Below, piece by piece: positions 45,191-54,052 of a stretch of 64,000 nt of DNA. Position 1 is the first letter of the stretch. Each line of letters begins with the position of its first letter. Made by a program: the position numbers and the translations under genes. The notes beneath the pieces are model-generated. The model searched no databases. It worked only from the letters and a program-made list of their open reading frames with translations, and was not told the DNA's origin. This stretch comes from Acidimicrobiales bacterium (GTDB lineage Bacteria; Actinomycetota; Acidimicrobiia; Acidimicrobiales; JAKAVM01), in contig DAIDHF010000010.1 of NCBI GenBank assembly GCA_027452005.1, forward strand, positions 1-64,000. Reading direction: 5' to 3'.

Positions 45191-46357
45191 ATGCAAGACC
45201 AACCACCACACTCCCCATTCGTAACCCAAGACCACGAAGAACTGCGCCAGGTTGTCTCAAATTTTGTCAAAAAAGAACTTGTTTCAAATGTGGATGTGTG
45301 GGAGTTGGCTGGGGTCGTACCCAGGGAGATCTTTACTAAGTTTTCGAGTGCCGGACTGTGCGGGCTTAGATTTCCCATTAACCTCGGCGGGCAGGGACTT
45401 GATGTCTTCGCCACCTTGATCTTGTGCGAGGAACTTGGCAGGTGTAGAGCACTGGGTACGGCTTTGTCACTAATGGTCCACTGTGAGTACGCACTGTCAC
45501 TGATTGCGACCCACGGATCCCAAGTACTAATAGATGAGTTTCTAGTCCCCGGCTTGTCCGGAGAACAGATTGGGGCAATTGCCATCACCGAGCCCGAGTG
45601 CGGGTCAGACATTACCCGGGTAGCCACATCAGCTATCCGGAAAGGGGACATCTTCACAATCAACGGCTCTAAGACCTACATATCAAATGGAGGATCGGCT
45701 GACTTTATTACAGTTCTAGCCAGGACGTCGTCGTCTGGGGCATATGGCCTGAGCCTGTTTGTCCTTCCTACGACACTACCTGGCTTTTCACGAGGAAAAG
45801 TCCTAGACAAAATTGGTCTAAGGTCCTCTGAAACCTCCGAGGTCTACTTCTCTGATTGCCGAGTTCCGGCCAAGTATCTTTTGGGCAACCCTGGAAGGGC
45901 CTCTGGATTGCTTTTGTCGCATCTTTCTCTAGAGCGGTTAGTTGTCGCCGGGCTTGCCATTGGGGCCTGTGAGTATTTACTGGAAGCCATGCTGGAGTAC
46001 GGTAGCCAAAGGGAGGTCTTTGGCTTGCCGATCATAGAACATCAGTCTTGGAAGCACCGTGTTGCTCAGTTAGTTGCCGAGCTAGAGGCCTTGAAAGCAC
46101 TCACCTATCAAGCCGGATACCACTTTGAAAACCGTCACTACCGAGCTTACGAGCAAGTTGCCATGACAAAGTTGCTCGCAGCACAAGTTGCCCAGGAGGT
46201 ATCTAGAGAGGCTTTACAGATGCATGGTGCCTTCGGCCAGATCGAGGAATCTCCTATACCGAGATACTTCCGAGACCTTTCCGCATTTTCTGTTGGTGCC
46301 GGTACATCTGAAATAATGAACGAGATTATTGCCAGGTCGTTTTTTAAGCGTACTTAG
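45191..46357 (+). CDS. Acyl-CoA dehydrogenase
   Basis: The protein is about 388 residues from ATG 45191; a TTG at 45179 would add four. IAITEPECGSDITRV and FTINGSKTYISNGG mark the FAD/substrate domain, QREVFGLPIIEHQSW and ALQMHGAFGQIEESPIPRYF the C-terminal domain. The Glu in LSLERLV corresponds to the catalytic base of isovaleryl-CoA dehydrogenase, and SVGAGTSEIMNE closes the active site. Paired back-to-back with the carboxylase operon, it may supply the unsaturated branched substrate to it. Confidence 0.9.
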   Translation: MQDQPPHSPFVTQDHEELRQVVSNFVKKELVSNVDVWELAGVVPREIFTKFSSAGLCGLRFPINLGGQGLDVFATLILCEELGRCRALGTALSLMVHCEYALSLIATHGSQVLIDEFLVPGLSGEQIGAIAITEPECGSDITRVATSAIRKGDIFTINGSKTYISNGGSADFITVLARTSSSGAYGLSLFVLPTTLPGFSRGKVLDKIGLRSSETSEVYFSDCRVPAKYLLGNPGRASGLLLSHLSLERLVVAGLAIGACEYLLEAMLEYGSQREVFGLPIIEHQSWKHRVAQLVAELEALKALTYQAGYHFENRHYRAYEQVAMTKLLAAQVAQEVSREALQMHGAFGQIEESPIPRYFRDLSAFSVGAGTSEIMNEIIARSFFKRT

Positions 46358-46369
46358 TCCACCAACCTG

Positions 46370-46837
46370 CTAATGACTTTGCTCAGCAAACTCTTTCATG
46401 GCAATTTCAACTGCTCGGGCCATCTTCCGACTCGTTATTGGTGGTGACACTCCAAAAATAGTTGCTGGGAGAAACTCCTCTATGGGACTGGGGTCATCTC
46501 CCAACAGAACAACTACTGGGACTTTCCTTGAGTAAGGAACTATCGAGGCCAGTATCTGAAGATACTCTGGATCGCCAAGATCAAAACCAAATATTATCAG
46601 ATCAGAATTCGTAACAAGTGGACAATAATCGTCTTGGACTAGGGGGCATTTAGTCCTGAGGATCTTTTCCGGACCATGGCAGATTACTGACTCCATTCCT
46701 TGCTCAGAAAGTATTCGGGATATCGCAGATGCTCTAGCATAATCGGAGTCCTCTATAAGGACCCTCAAGCCCTTCCCATTATCGTGCCAAAAATGCGTGT
46801 TTATTGATCTAGAGCGATACTTTGACAGCAGACCCAT
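46370..46837 (-). CDS. Receiver-like protein with a Cys-containing insertion
   Basis: The protein is about 155 residues from ATG 46837 (MGLLSKYRSRSIN), only 2 bp after the radical SAM stop. From residue 24 it resembles a response-regulator receiver fold (GLRVLIEDSDYARASAISRI, SDLIIFGFDLGDPEYLQIL, KVPVVVLLGDDP). However, the usual Lys is replaced in GVSPPITSRK, and a segment between beta-strands carries three Cys (ICHG, TKCPLV, DYCPLV). This looks like an inactive receiver that could bind metal or a partner. I cannot name the family. Its coupling to the radical SAM gene suggests a shared pathway. Confidence 0.55.
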   Translation of the reverse strand: MGLLSKYRSRSINTHFWHDNGKGLRVLIEDSDYARASAISRILSEQGMESVICHGPEKILRTKCPLVQDDYCPLVTNSDLIIFGFDLGDPEYLQILASIVPYSRKVPVVVLLGDDPSPIEEFLPATIFGVSPPITSRKMARAVEIAMKEFAEQSH

Positions 46838-46839
46838 CC

Positions 46840-47997
46840 TTATATTGCCTCTAACACTCCCACTGGCACGTAAACACATCCCGGATCTTCGGCCAACGGA
46901 TCTCCTGACACGGCCCAGGCTCGTGCGCGCGACCCTCCACACTTATATTTGTACTCACATTGGCCACATCGGCCCTTTAGAGCAGTTCGATCTCTCAGTT
47001 CAACAAATAGGTCGGACGTTCTATAGATCTCCTCAATTGGGTTATTCTTCACGTTGCCCGCACTGGCCTGGAGAAATCCCGACGGGTACACCTCGCCGGT
47101 ATGGGAGACGAAGCAAAAGCCATCCCCGTCCCGAACGGCCACATTGTATGGTACTACCTTGACCAGATCCTCGAAATCATCTTTTCCTCCCGAATCACTC
47201 AATAATTTTTCATATTGTTCACGTACGCGAACTATAAATGGGGCTTCTATGGTACGGATCCGAAATGGATAATTGGATTTTATCACCCAACTAAGAATTC
47301 TCTCGTTTTCAATTGCGTCAGGTATTTCTGCATCACTCGCCCGACCGGTAGGAATCAAAAAGAATAACGTCCAAGACCAGACTGGCATTTGTAAGCTGGC
47401 AATCTGAGTAGCAATTTCTTGGAGCTCCCCGGCGGATTCTTGGGTGACAGTCGTGCCCACCTGAAGGGCCATTCCCAACTCCTGAATGGCATCAATTGCC
47501 AGCCATGTTCTCTTGTAAGAACCTGCCACACCTCGGAACTCGTCGTGAGTTTTAGCACTGGCTCCGTCTAAGGAGATGTGTACAGTATCACATCCTGCAT
47601 CTCTGAGGCGTGTCAAGGACTTCTTGGTGACCCGTCCGGTAACGCTTGGTGAACACCCAACGTGAAGCCCAAGACTCTTTGCAAAGCTAATCAACTCAAA
47701 TGTATCGGGCCGGGCTAAAGGGTCTCCTCCAGTTATAACAAATACCTTTGCGCCCATAGACTTTACATGGACAATTAGTTCCTGTGCCTGATCTGTAGTC
47801 AGCTCGTCTGGGTGACGAACTAGTTGCGCATCAGCCCGGCAGTGCTTGCACTTGAGTGGGCAAGATCTCGTGCACTCCCATGCCACTGTAATTGGTGATT
47901 GTGAAAAGATTGACCCTCCAAGATCAAAGCCCCGCCTTCCCTTGTCACTTGCATTGATTCCCACGACTACTAGTCCTCTCGAGTTTATATGCCACAA
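46840..47997 (-). CDS. Radical SAM/SPASM-domain protein
   Basis: This 385-residue protein has the radical SAM Cys motif C46-x3-C50-x2-C53 in TRSCPLKCKHC, the glycine-rich VITGGDPLARP, and a C-terminal SPASM-like region with five or more Cys (GRCGQCEYKYKCGGSRA, then AEDPGC). It resembles the NirJ/AhbD/TIGR04053 group that modifies hemes or peptides, but no short peptide substrate gene is evident nearby. ATG 47997 or a GTG about nine codons in could be the start. It is followed 2 bp later by the receiver-like gene. The exact reaction is unknown. Confidence 0.8.
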   Translation of the reverse strand: MWHINSRGLVVVGINASDKGRRGFDLGGSIFSQSPITVAWECTRSCPLKCKHCRADAQLVRHPDELTTDQAQELIVHVKSMGAKVFVITGGDPLARPDTFELISFAKSLGLHVGCSPSVTGRVTKKSLTRLRDAGCDTVHISLDGASAKTHDEFRGVAGSYKRTWLAIDAIQELGMALQVGTTVTQESAGELQEIATQIASLQMPVWSWTLFFLIPTGRASDAEIPDAIENERILSWVIKSNYPFRIRTIEAPFIVRVREQYEKLLSDSGGKDDFEDLVKVVPYNVAVRDGDGFCFVSHTGEVYPSGFLQASAGNVKNNPIEEIYRTSDLFVELRDRTALKGRCGQCEYKYKCGGSRARAWAVSGDPLAEDPGCVYVPVGVLEAI

Positions 47998-48124
47998 ACA
48001 AATTGATGACTTACCTACATCTAACTGGCAAAAGTCCCGCTCCGTATAGAGGCTTTAGACCCTTGAAAACTTGGGATATTTGATAGATGATCCAATGAGA
48101 AGGCAAACGAGAAAAGGGGGGTCT

Positions 48125-49384
48125 ATGTACCGTGATATAAGCGTGGATTTTGATGAACAGCACGCAGAATTACAATCACTCGTCCACGGCTTTGCCAAGG
48201 ACGTATTGCGCCCTATTAGCCTTGAGTTAGATCAACTTTCACCGTCCCAAGTAATTGCTAGCTCATCACCGTTGTGGAACGTATTTCGAGGATGGTATGA
48301 ACTTGGTCAGCATTGTAGTAGCCTTCCGGAGGAATTTGGCGGGGCTAATCTCGACCCTCTGTCTCAATGTATTGTCTTTGAGGAACTTGGCTGGGGCGCA
48401 GCCGATTTGGCAATTAGTCTCGGTGTTGCATCATTTCCATTCCTATTTCTGTCACAGCTTGTTCAGGCAACCGGAGAAACAAGTACACGGTCAGACTATA
48501 TTGACAACATTTTAAACCCGTTCTCAAATAATAAGACTGGGTCTGTTATCGGCTGTTGGGCAATAACTGAACCTAACCACGGATCAGATGAGCTGGGTGT
48601 CGGGACGGATTCATTTACCAACAAGTCTGCAGCCGGAAACTGCCGTGCCACTCTAAAGGACGATTCCTGGGTAATCTCAGGGCAAAAATCACAATGGGTA
48701 TCCAATGGTTCGATCGCGAGTCATGCACTCTTATTTTGCACTATTGACCCAGATGACGGAATGAATGGTGGCGGGATTGCGATTGTTCCTCTTGATCTAG
48801 CCGGGGTCAGTCGGGGTGTTCCTCTAGACAAAATAGGCCAAAGAGCCCTAAATCAAGGTGAGATATTTTTTGACCAGGTAGAAATTCCTTATCACTATAT
48901 GCTAGTTGACAAGACGGCATACTCAATAATGTTGGATGCAACGTTAGCTACTGCAAACTCGGCAATGGCACTGGTGTTTACCGGGCTTGCCAGAGCAGCC
49001 TTTGAGGAAGCTCTTGAGTATTCCAAAAGTCGAATACAAGGTGGTAAGCCAATAGTTGATCATCAGATGATCTCTCAAAAGCTCTTTAGGATGTACACCC
49101 AGATAGAACAATCCAGGTCTTTGGCTCGCTTAGTATTTATTTATAACGCAAAGATCGGGATTCCTGTTCTTCCACTATCTATTGCAGCCAAGGTAACGGC
49201 CACGAAGTGTGCGTTTGAGGTATCTCATGAGGCAATACAGATCTTTGGCGGGCTTGGACTTTCAAAAGGGACCCTAGTGGAAAAGCTCTTTAGAGATGCC
49301 CGAGCCTCATTGATAGAAGATGGTGTAAATGAGTTTTTGGAACTTGTCGGGGCTCGACAATTAGTAAACACCTATAGTTTGTAA
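48125..49384 (+). CDS. Acyl-CoA dehydrogenase family protein
   Basis: The protein is about 419 residues from ATG 48125; the run AAAAGGGGGG just upstream serves as ribosome-binding site. A TTG at 48071 also exists. AITEPNHGSDEL, WVISGQKSQWVSNGS and EAIQIFGGLGLSKG define the family. The C-terminal IEDGVNEFLEL has a Glu near the medium-chain-type catalytic position. It is more divergent than the other two, with a slightly longer N-terminus. It is the first of a rightward set with an acyl-CoA ligase and a thiolase. Confidence 0.85.
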   Translation: MYRDISVDFDEQHAELQSLVHGFAKDVLRPISLELDQLSPSQVIASSSPLWNVFRGWYELGQHCSSLPEEFGGANLDPLSQCIVFEELGWGAADLAISLGVASFPFLFLSQLVQATGETSTRSDYIDNILNPFSNNKTGSVIGCWAITEPNHGSDELGVGTDSFTNKSAAGNCRATLKDDSWVISGQKSQWVSNGSIASHALLFCTIDPDDGMNGGGIAIVPLDLAGVSRGVPLDKIGQRALNQGEIFFDQVEIPYHYMLVDKTAYSIMLDATLATANSAMALVFTGLARAAFEEALEYSKSRIQGGKPIVDHQMISQKLFRMYTQIEQSRSLARLVFIYNAKIGIPVLPLSIAAKVTATKCAFEVSHEAIQIFGGLGLSKGTLVEKLFRDARASLIEDGVNEFLELVGARQLVNTYSL

Positions 49385-49415
49385 TGTTGAACTGGTCGAT
49401 CAAGAGTAACTCGTG

Positions 49416-50984
49416 ATGGGTGTAGATCGTCGTCAGGGACTAGTAGAGACTCTAATTCGTCTAAGGGTATCCGAGCATCCAGATAGCACTTGGTTGAAAT
49501 TCAAGGATCAGAGGATTACTTGGGGACAGACCTTGTCCAACTGCCAACGCTTTGCCAACGGACTTGTCGAGCTAGGGGTTACGCCAAGTGATGCACTTGG
49601 GGTTATCTGCTCTAACAGGCCAGAGTTCTTATGGGCTCACTTTGGTGCAGGATTTATCGGAGCGACGTCGATTCCGATCAATACCTCACAACGCGGAAAC
49701 GCTCTAGAACACATATTTAATGACGCTAAAGTACGCTGGGTGGTTGGCGAGTGGAACATCCTTGAGCAGCTAGGTAGTGAAATTGCTAGTTGTCCTCATC
49801 TAGACGGGATCGTTGCAATTGACACTCCAAAATATCCAACACTCAAAGAGACAAGAATTGTTACCTTCGAGTCTCTCATGTGTGCTCAAGATAGTGAACC
49901 TCAAGTAGAAGTTCTCTCTAGCCCGCCAGCTGCGGGCATGCTGTATACCTCGGGAACCACCGGTCCACCAAAAGGAGTTGTCTCGACTAAAGCTGATCCT
50001 GGTGGCCTACTAGAAATCCTGAATGCCTTAGAGGTAGCAGCTGGGGAGACGATGTACTGTGCCTTACCTCTTTTCCACGGTAATGCTTTATTGATTTCTA
50101 CTCTTGGCTCAATGGTACTGGATGCCCAGCTTGGCCTGAGCGAGAGATTCAGCGCGAGCCATTTTTTTGACGAGCTAAAACTCTATGAGGCTGTTGAATT
50201 CAACGCCTTGGGAGCAATTGTCTCAATACTCATGAGTCGACCCCCGAGTTCTAAAGATAGAGATCATCAAGTGCGTACGGTCCTCTCAGCGGGGTGCCCC
50301 GATCATCTTTGGCGAGACTTTGAGAAACGCTTTGGGGTCAAGCTAGTTGAGTTCTACGGAATGGTTGACGCTCCCGGTCTCCTACTCAACAGAGACTCTG
50401 TTGTAGGTTCAATGGGAAAACCTGTAGGCGGATCCGAGTTCGCACTACAGTCCCCTAACGGAAACATTCTGGGCCCTGGGAAAATTGGAGAACTGGTATT
50501 TCGAACTCCCCTGGGCAAGTCTACTTCCTATCACAATAACCAAAAGGCAACTGAAGAGGCCTGGCGCGATGGTTGGTTCCACACGGGTGATCTGGCAGAA
50601 ACCAACTCTGATGGTTACTACTTTTTCCGGGGTAGGATGAAAGAGTCGATTCGACGACGAGGCGAGAATATCTCGCCATGGGAAATCGAATCTGTGGTAT
50701 CAACCCATCCCAACGTTATAGAGTGCGCAGCCCACGCAGTACCAAGCCCTCTCGGCGAAGACGAGGTAAAGCTGTGCGTGGTTCTACGCGAGCCAAGATC
50801 AACATCACAACAGGAAATCTATGATCACTGCGTCGGGAAAATGGCTAATTACTGTCTTCCTCGCTTCATAGAGGTAGTCGAGGAACTCCCTAAAACCTCC
50901 ACCCTAAAAATTAGCTACAAAGATCTCCGGTCACGCCCATTGACGGACGACACTTGGGATCACGATAAGGAAGGTACTGGTTGA
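49416..50984 (+). CDS. AMP-dependent acyl-CoA ligase
   Basis: This 522-residue enzyme of the ANL superfamily (ATG 49416) has the P-loop motif MLYTSGTTGPPKGV, VEFYGMVDAPGL in the substrate region, GWFHTGDLAETNSDGYYFF and the hinge/C-terminal RRRGENISPWEIES. A Lys in TLKIS near the C-terminus fits the catalytic lysine. Such ligases activate carboxylic acids to CoA thioesters; the pattern is closest to crotonobetaine/carnitine or fatty-acid ligases. The next gene begins one base after its stop. It supplies substrates for the surrounding dehydrogenase, hydratase and thiolase. Confidence 0.88.
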   Translation: MGVDRRQGLVETLIRLRVSEHPDSTWLKFKDQRITWGQTLSNCQRFANGLVELGVTPSDALGVICSNRPEFLWAHFGAGFIGATSIPINTSQRGNALEHIFNDAKVRWVVGEWNILEQLGSEIASCPHLDGIVAIDTPKYPTLKETRIVTFESLMCAQDSEPQVEVLSSPPAAGMLYTSGTTGPPKGVVSTKADPGGLLEILNALEVAAGETMYCALPLFHGNALLISTLGSMVLDAQLGLSERFSASHFFDELKLYEAVEFNALGAIVSILMSRPPSSKDRDHQVRTVLSAGCPDHLWRDFEKRFGVKLVEFYGMVDAPGLLLNRDSVVGSMGKPVGGSEFALQSPNGNILGPGKIGELVFRTPLGKSTSYHNNQKATEEAWRDGWFHTGDLAETNSDGYYFFRGRMKESIRRRGENISPWEIESVVSTHPNVIECAAHAVPSPLGEDEVKLCVVLREPRSTSQQEIYDHCVGKMANYCLPRFIEVVEELPKTSTLKISYKDLRSRPLTDDTWDHDKEGTG

Positions 50985-50985
50985 A

Positions 50986-52218
50986 ATGCAAGAAGTGTAT
51001 GTAGCTGGAGTGGCTATGACCAAGTTCGGAAAGTTTCTTGATTCCAATATTCGCTTGTTGGCTCAAGAGGCAGTCGGCGACGCACTTAGCGATGCCCAGA
51101 TGGAACCAGCTGATGTTCAAAGTGTGTTCTTTTCCAACGCGGCTGCCGGTATTCTTACTGGTCAAGAGATGATCCGTGGACAAGTCGCCCTTCGTGACAC
51201 CGGGCTTTTGGGCAAGCCAATTATTAATGTTGAAAACGCATGTGCGTCTGCCTCAAGCGCCCTAAATCTGGCCTATCTTAGTGTGGCATCCGGGCAGGTA
51301 GACGTGGCAATGGCTATCGGGGCTGAAAAACTAACCCACCAGGACAAAAGAAAATCCTACGCCGCCCTTGGGGCTGCGGTAGACCTACTTGTCTTTGGCG
51401 ACCTAATCGCTTCGATGTCGGCCAAGGGCGACGCAGAACCCGACCCAGCATCTAAGACCGAAAAGACCGAGAAAAAGGGTCATTCTCCGTTTATGGAGAT
51501 CTATGCCATGTGGGCTCGCAACTACATGAACCTCACGGGTGCCACCAAGGAAGATTTCGCCCGGGTGGCTGTCAAGAGTCACTTCAACGCCTCACACAAT
51601 CCCAAGGCCCAGTACCAGGAAATTGTAACCCTTCAAGACGTACTGGACTCTAGGCAGATCGCCGACCCGCTGACCACCTTGATGTGTGCCCCTATTGGAG
51701 ACGGTGCTGCATGTGTAATTGTTTGCTCAAAGGACTGGGCTAAGGCCCACGGGCTTGACTTGATTAGAGTGAGGGCAAGCGTAGTCCTATCAGGCACCTT
51801 GAGGCAGATAGATGAACCAGGAGTTACCGTTACAGCCTCTAGAAAGGCCTATGAGCTATCCGGGATAGACCCCGGTGACATTAACGTAGTTGAACTCCAC
51901 GACGCAGCTGCCCCGGCTGAGCTCATTACCTATGAGGAACTGGGTCTTTGTGCCCCGGGAGACGGAGTGAAGCTCCTGGTTAGCGGTGAGACCAGTCTTG
52001 GTGGTCGGGTGCCGGTCAACCCCAGTGGTGGTCTTTTGTCCAAGGGCCACCCAATTGGTGCGACCGGGTGCGCTCAGATTGTTGAACTGGTAGACCAGCT
52101 CCGAGGTCGATGTGGAGGACGTCAGGTTGAAAATGCACGCCTTGCCCTAGCTGAAAATGGTGGAGGATTCCTTGGAACCGATGCCGCAGCGATGGCAATC
52201 ACAATTTTGTCCAAATAG
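50986..52218 (+). CDS. Thiolase of the lipid-transfer (SCP-x-like) type
   Basis: This 410-residue thiolase has nucleophilic C86 in NVENACASASSALNLA, HDA motifs (VVELHDAAAPAEL) and GHPIGATGCAQ. This set is typical of the SCP-2/lipid-transfer-like thiolase branch that cleaves or condenses branched 3-ketoacyl-CoAs; in several actinobacterial branched-chain pathways such enzymes have no DUF35 partner nearby. Start ATG 50986 overlaps closely with the ligase stop (TGAAATG). Confidence 0.9.
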   Translation: MQEVYVAGVAMTKFGKFLDSNIRLLAQEAVGDALSDAQMEPADVQSVFFSNAAAGILTGQEMIRGQVALRDTGLLGKPIINVENACASASSALNLAYLSVASGQVDVAMAIGAEKLTHQDKRKSYAALGAAVDLLVFGDLIASMSAKGDAEPDPASKTEKTEKKGHSPFMEIYAMWARNYMNLTGATKEDFARVAVKSHFNASHNPKAQYQEIVTLQDVLDSRQIADPLTTLMCAPIGDGAACVIVCSKDWAKAHGLDLIRVRASVVLSGTLRQIDEPGVTVTASRKAYELSGIDPGDINVVELHDAAAPAELITYEELGLCAPGDGVKLLVSGETSLGGRVPVNPSGGLLSKGHPIGATGCAQIVELVDQLRGRCGGRQVENARLALAENGGGFLGTDAAAMAITILSK

Positions 52219-52269
52219 TCGGTCGAATTCATAGGTTGTGAATCTGGGGAGCATTGAAAGGAGCCATAA

Positions 52270-53055
52270 ATGGAGTTCAAGAGAGTAGTTGGGACAAGGC
52301 GAAGTGTAAGGTGGCTCAAGCCCTGGAAGCCCGTAGAGCGGGCTAAAATTCAGGTCATGCTAGAAGCGGCCAACCGGGCTTCAAGGTCTATGAACGCCGA
52401 CTACCCAAGAGCCTTGGTGGTAAATCGAGACGACATAGATGGCGAGACCCGCGAAGCTCTTCGCAACCCAACCACATCCGTTGAGCTTGACCTGGCACCC
52501 ACCTACATTTTTTGGTATTTCGATCTCAAATATGTTGATGGGGTTCAAGAACGCCTAAAAGAACTTATCGACCAGCACGCCTTGAGCCCATCACATGGCT
52601 GGTCTCATGCCTACGTTGACTCATTCTTGTGGCCCCAAGTTCTCAAGCCGATTGCTGACAACATGATGGCCCTGATGTTTATGGGTGCCACAGAGACAGG
52701 AATTGCCATATGTAACTCTCTCAATGCAGCTGTCGACCAGGGGTTGGGAACCTGTCTGCATGCCTTTACGGCCCCTGACAAGGTAAAGAGCGCCTTTGGA
52801 GTCCCTGATACTTGGATTCCGGTTTGGTTACAGCTGGTGGGTTACCCCCTAGAAGAACCCGAAGCTGGTGGACAGAGACCTCGCCAGCCCCTGAGCTATT
52901 CCTACTTCGAAGGAAACTGTAGTACCCCATGGGAGGAGGATCCCCAAGTTACCAAACAACTAAAAGATGACGGACTAATTCAAGATCCTGGACCTTTCCC
53001 CTACCGCCAAGAAGAAGTCAGGATGTTGTCACAGATGTTTGGGCTCCCGCAATGA
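52270..53055 (+). CDS. Nitroreductase-family flavoprotein
   Basis: This 261-residue protein has the FMN-binding N-terminus RRSVRWLKPWKPVERAKI, helices with DNMMALMFMGATETGIAICN, GLGTCLHAFTAP and WIPVWLQLVGYP. A good AAAGGAG precedes the ATG by 8 nt. Nitroreductase-family proteins reduce nitro or enoate-type substrates, or act in cofactor metabolism; this one sits in an acyl-CoA-catabolic setting and may act on an enoyl or aromatic intermediate. Its stop overlaps the next gene (ATGA). Confidence 0.82.
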   Translation: MEFKRVVGTRRSVRWLKPWKPVERAKIQVMLEAANRASRSMNADYPRALVVNRDDIDGETREALRNPTTSVELDLAPTYIFWYFDLKYVDGVQERLKELIDQHALSPSHGWSHAYVDSFLWPQVLKPIADNMMALMFMGATETGIAICNSLNAAVDQGLGTCLHAFTAPDKVKSAFGVPDTWIPVWLQLVGYPLEEPEAGGQRPRQPLSYSYFEGNCSTPWEEDPQVTKQLKDDGLIQDPGPFPYRQEEVRMLSQMFGLPQ

Positions 53056-53423
53056 CCCAAAAAGCCAAAGTCCATCCATATCTTTCCTATAACTCAGTCA
53101 CGGTCTGGTTCAGGGAAGTTGGTCACGACAGGGCACCTGCAAGCCAGCAGACGTCTCTATTGAGACTTTTACAGGGATTTTGTGACACGCAAAATAAGTC
53201 ACCTGACGAACTGGTTTCGTCATGTCTTCGAACGACCAGCGCTGGAGACCTAACCATAAGTGCAAAGGCGCGTCGTGAAATCGATGCGGCCATTGACCAA
53301 TTTATAGCTGATAGCCAACTTACTGGACACCAGGCCGTTGCCCAGGGCAACAAGATAAGAGAGTTCCTCATCCACAACGGGGTGTTCATGCAGGGAAAGG
53401 TCTCAATGTCCACGACGTCTTGA
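53052..53423 (+). CDS. Hypothetical protein of 123 residues
   Basis: No family is recognised. The protein starts inside the nitroreductase stop (ATGA). It reads as mostly helical: LLRLLQGFCDTQNKSPDEL, then REIDAAIDQFIADSQLTG, AVAQGNKIREFLIHNG. This loosely resembles the core-binding helices of integrases, but no catalytic domain is present. It may be a DNA-binding or adaptor protein coupled to the nitroreductase. Confidence 0.45.
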   Translation: MTQKAKVHPYLSYNSVTVWFREVGHDRAPASQQTSLLRLLQGFCDTQNKSPDELVSSCLRTTSAGDLTISAKARREIDAAIDQFIADSQLTGHQAVAQGNKIREFLIHNGVFMQGKVSMSTTS

Positions 53424-53425
53424 TT

Positions 53426-53460
53426 TAGGGAATAGTAGGGTTACGCTCAACTATTTCCTA
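53426..53460. terminator. Hairpin between convergent genes
   Basis: TAGGGAATAGT (53426-53436) pairs with ACTATTTCCTA (53450-53460), one G-U allowed, around a 13-nt loop. It lies between the convergent stops at 53423 and 53472 and could stop transcription from both sides. There is no U-run, so a rho-independent terminator is only suggested. Confidence 0.5.
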
Positions 53461-53471
53461 TTACAACCCAA

Positions 53472-53618
53472 TTACTTGCGTCTTCTAAATAACCTACCCG
53501 TAAATAGCATCCAGATAACAAACGCAAATATTGCTAAGAGTGTAGCCACGAAGATGATAGCAAATATACTTGACTGGCCTTGAGCCATGGCTTGTGTGGG
53601 TATATATATGTGTTTCAT
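53472..53618 (-). CDS. Small membrane protein of 48 residues
   Basis: ATG 53618 overlaps the stop of the CopD-like gene (ATGA), giving MKHIYIPTQAMAQGQSS, then one hydrophobic helix (IFAIIFVATLLAIFAFVIWM) and a basic GRLFRRRK tail. The single helix with a positive C-terminus suggests a cytoplasmic C-terminus. A longer frame to 53681 adds nothing recognisable. It is probably a partner of the CopD-like protein. Confidence 0.6.
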   Translation of the reverse strand: MKHIYIPTQAMAQGQSSIFAIIFVATLLAIFAFVIWMLFTGRLFRRRK

Positions 53619-54019
53619 CCTGCCAAAAGTACTCCTAGAAAAAGGGCCCCGAGAGCACTTAGCGATGTCATCGCTCCCCAAAATGCTAGACCTAACTTAG
53701 TTTTGGATTTCGTGTGTAGGTATGCTGATACCCCCGAAAGAACTACCACGGCAACTTTTAGATCCAACGTAACGTTCCAAGATCCGCTTCGACGCGATGG
53801 ATTCGCTGCAACCACATTCCAGATTCCGGTTATTACGAGTACCACAAATGCTGGCCAAGACAGCTGGGCAAATCTCCTGGCCACCTTCTTGGTGGCGTCT
53901 GGAGAAATTCCCTTGACTACCGAAACCAGTCCGGCGAGTGTAAATTGGCCTCCTACCCAAATAGCTGCCGAGAAGATATGCAAAAACATCCTTACAGATT
54001 CCCAACCGGGCGAGATCAT
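53615..54019 (-). CDS. CopD-like membrane protein
   Basis: This 134-residue protein has four predicted helices. MFLHIFSAAIWVGGQFTLAG is the conserved start of the CopD/DUF2269-type domain, with further helices around WPAFVVLVITGIW, LKVAVVVLSGVSAYLH and LSALGALFLGVLL. Such proteins are tied to copper uptake or heme/quinone redox in membranes. Its first His (LHIF) fits the family's metal/heme ligand. Diverges from the debranching-enzyme gene with only 33 bp between. Confidence 0.75.
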   Translation of the reverse strand: MISPGWESVRMFLHIFSAAIWVGGQFTLAGLVSVVKGISPDATKKVARRFAQLSWPAFVVLVITGIWNVVAANPSRRSGSWNVTLDLKVAVVVLSGVSAYLHTKSKTKLGLAFWGAMTSLSALGALFLGVLLAG

Positions 54020-54022
54020 GAC

Positions 54023-54041
54023 GCTGACTACCCTAGTCGGC
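54023..54041. promoter_or_regulatory. Inverted repeat in the short divergent promoter
   Basis: GCTGACTA (54023-54030) and TAGTCGGC (54034-54041) form an 8-bp inverted repeat with one T-G pair around CCC. It occupies most of the 33-bp gap between the divergent CopD-like and glucosidase genes, where it could bind a shared regulator. Confidence 0.35.
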
Positions 54042-54052
54042 TAAATTAGGAC

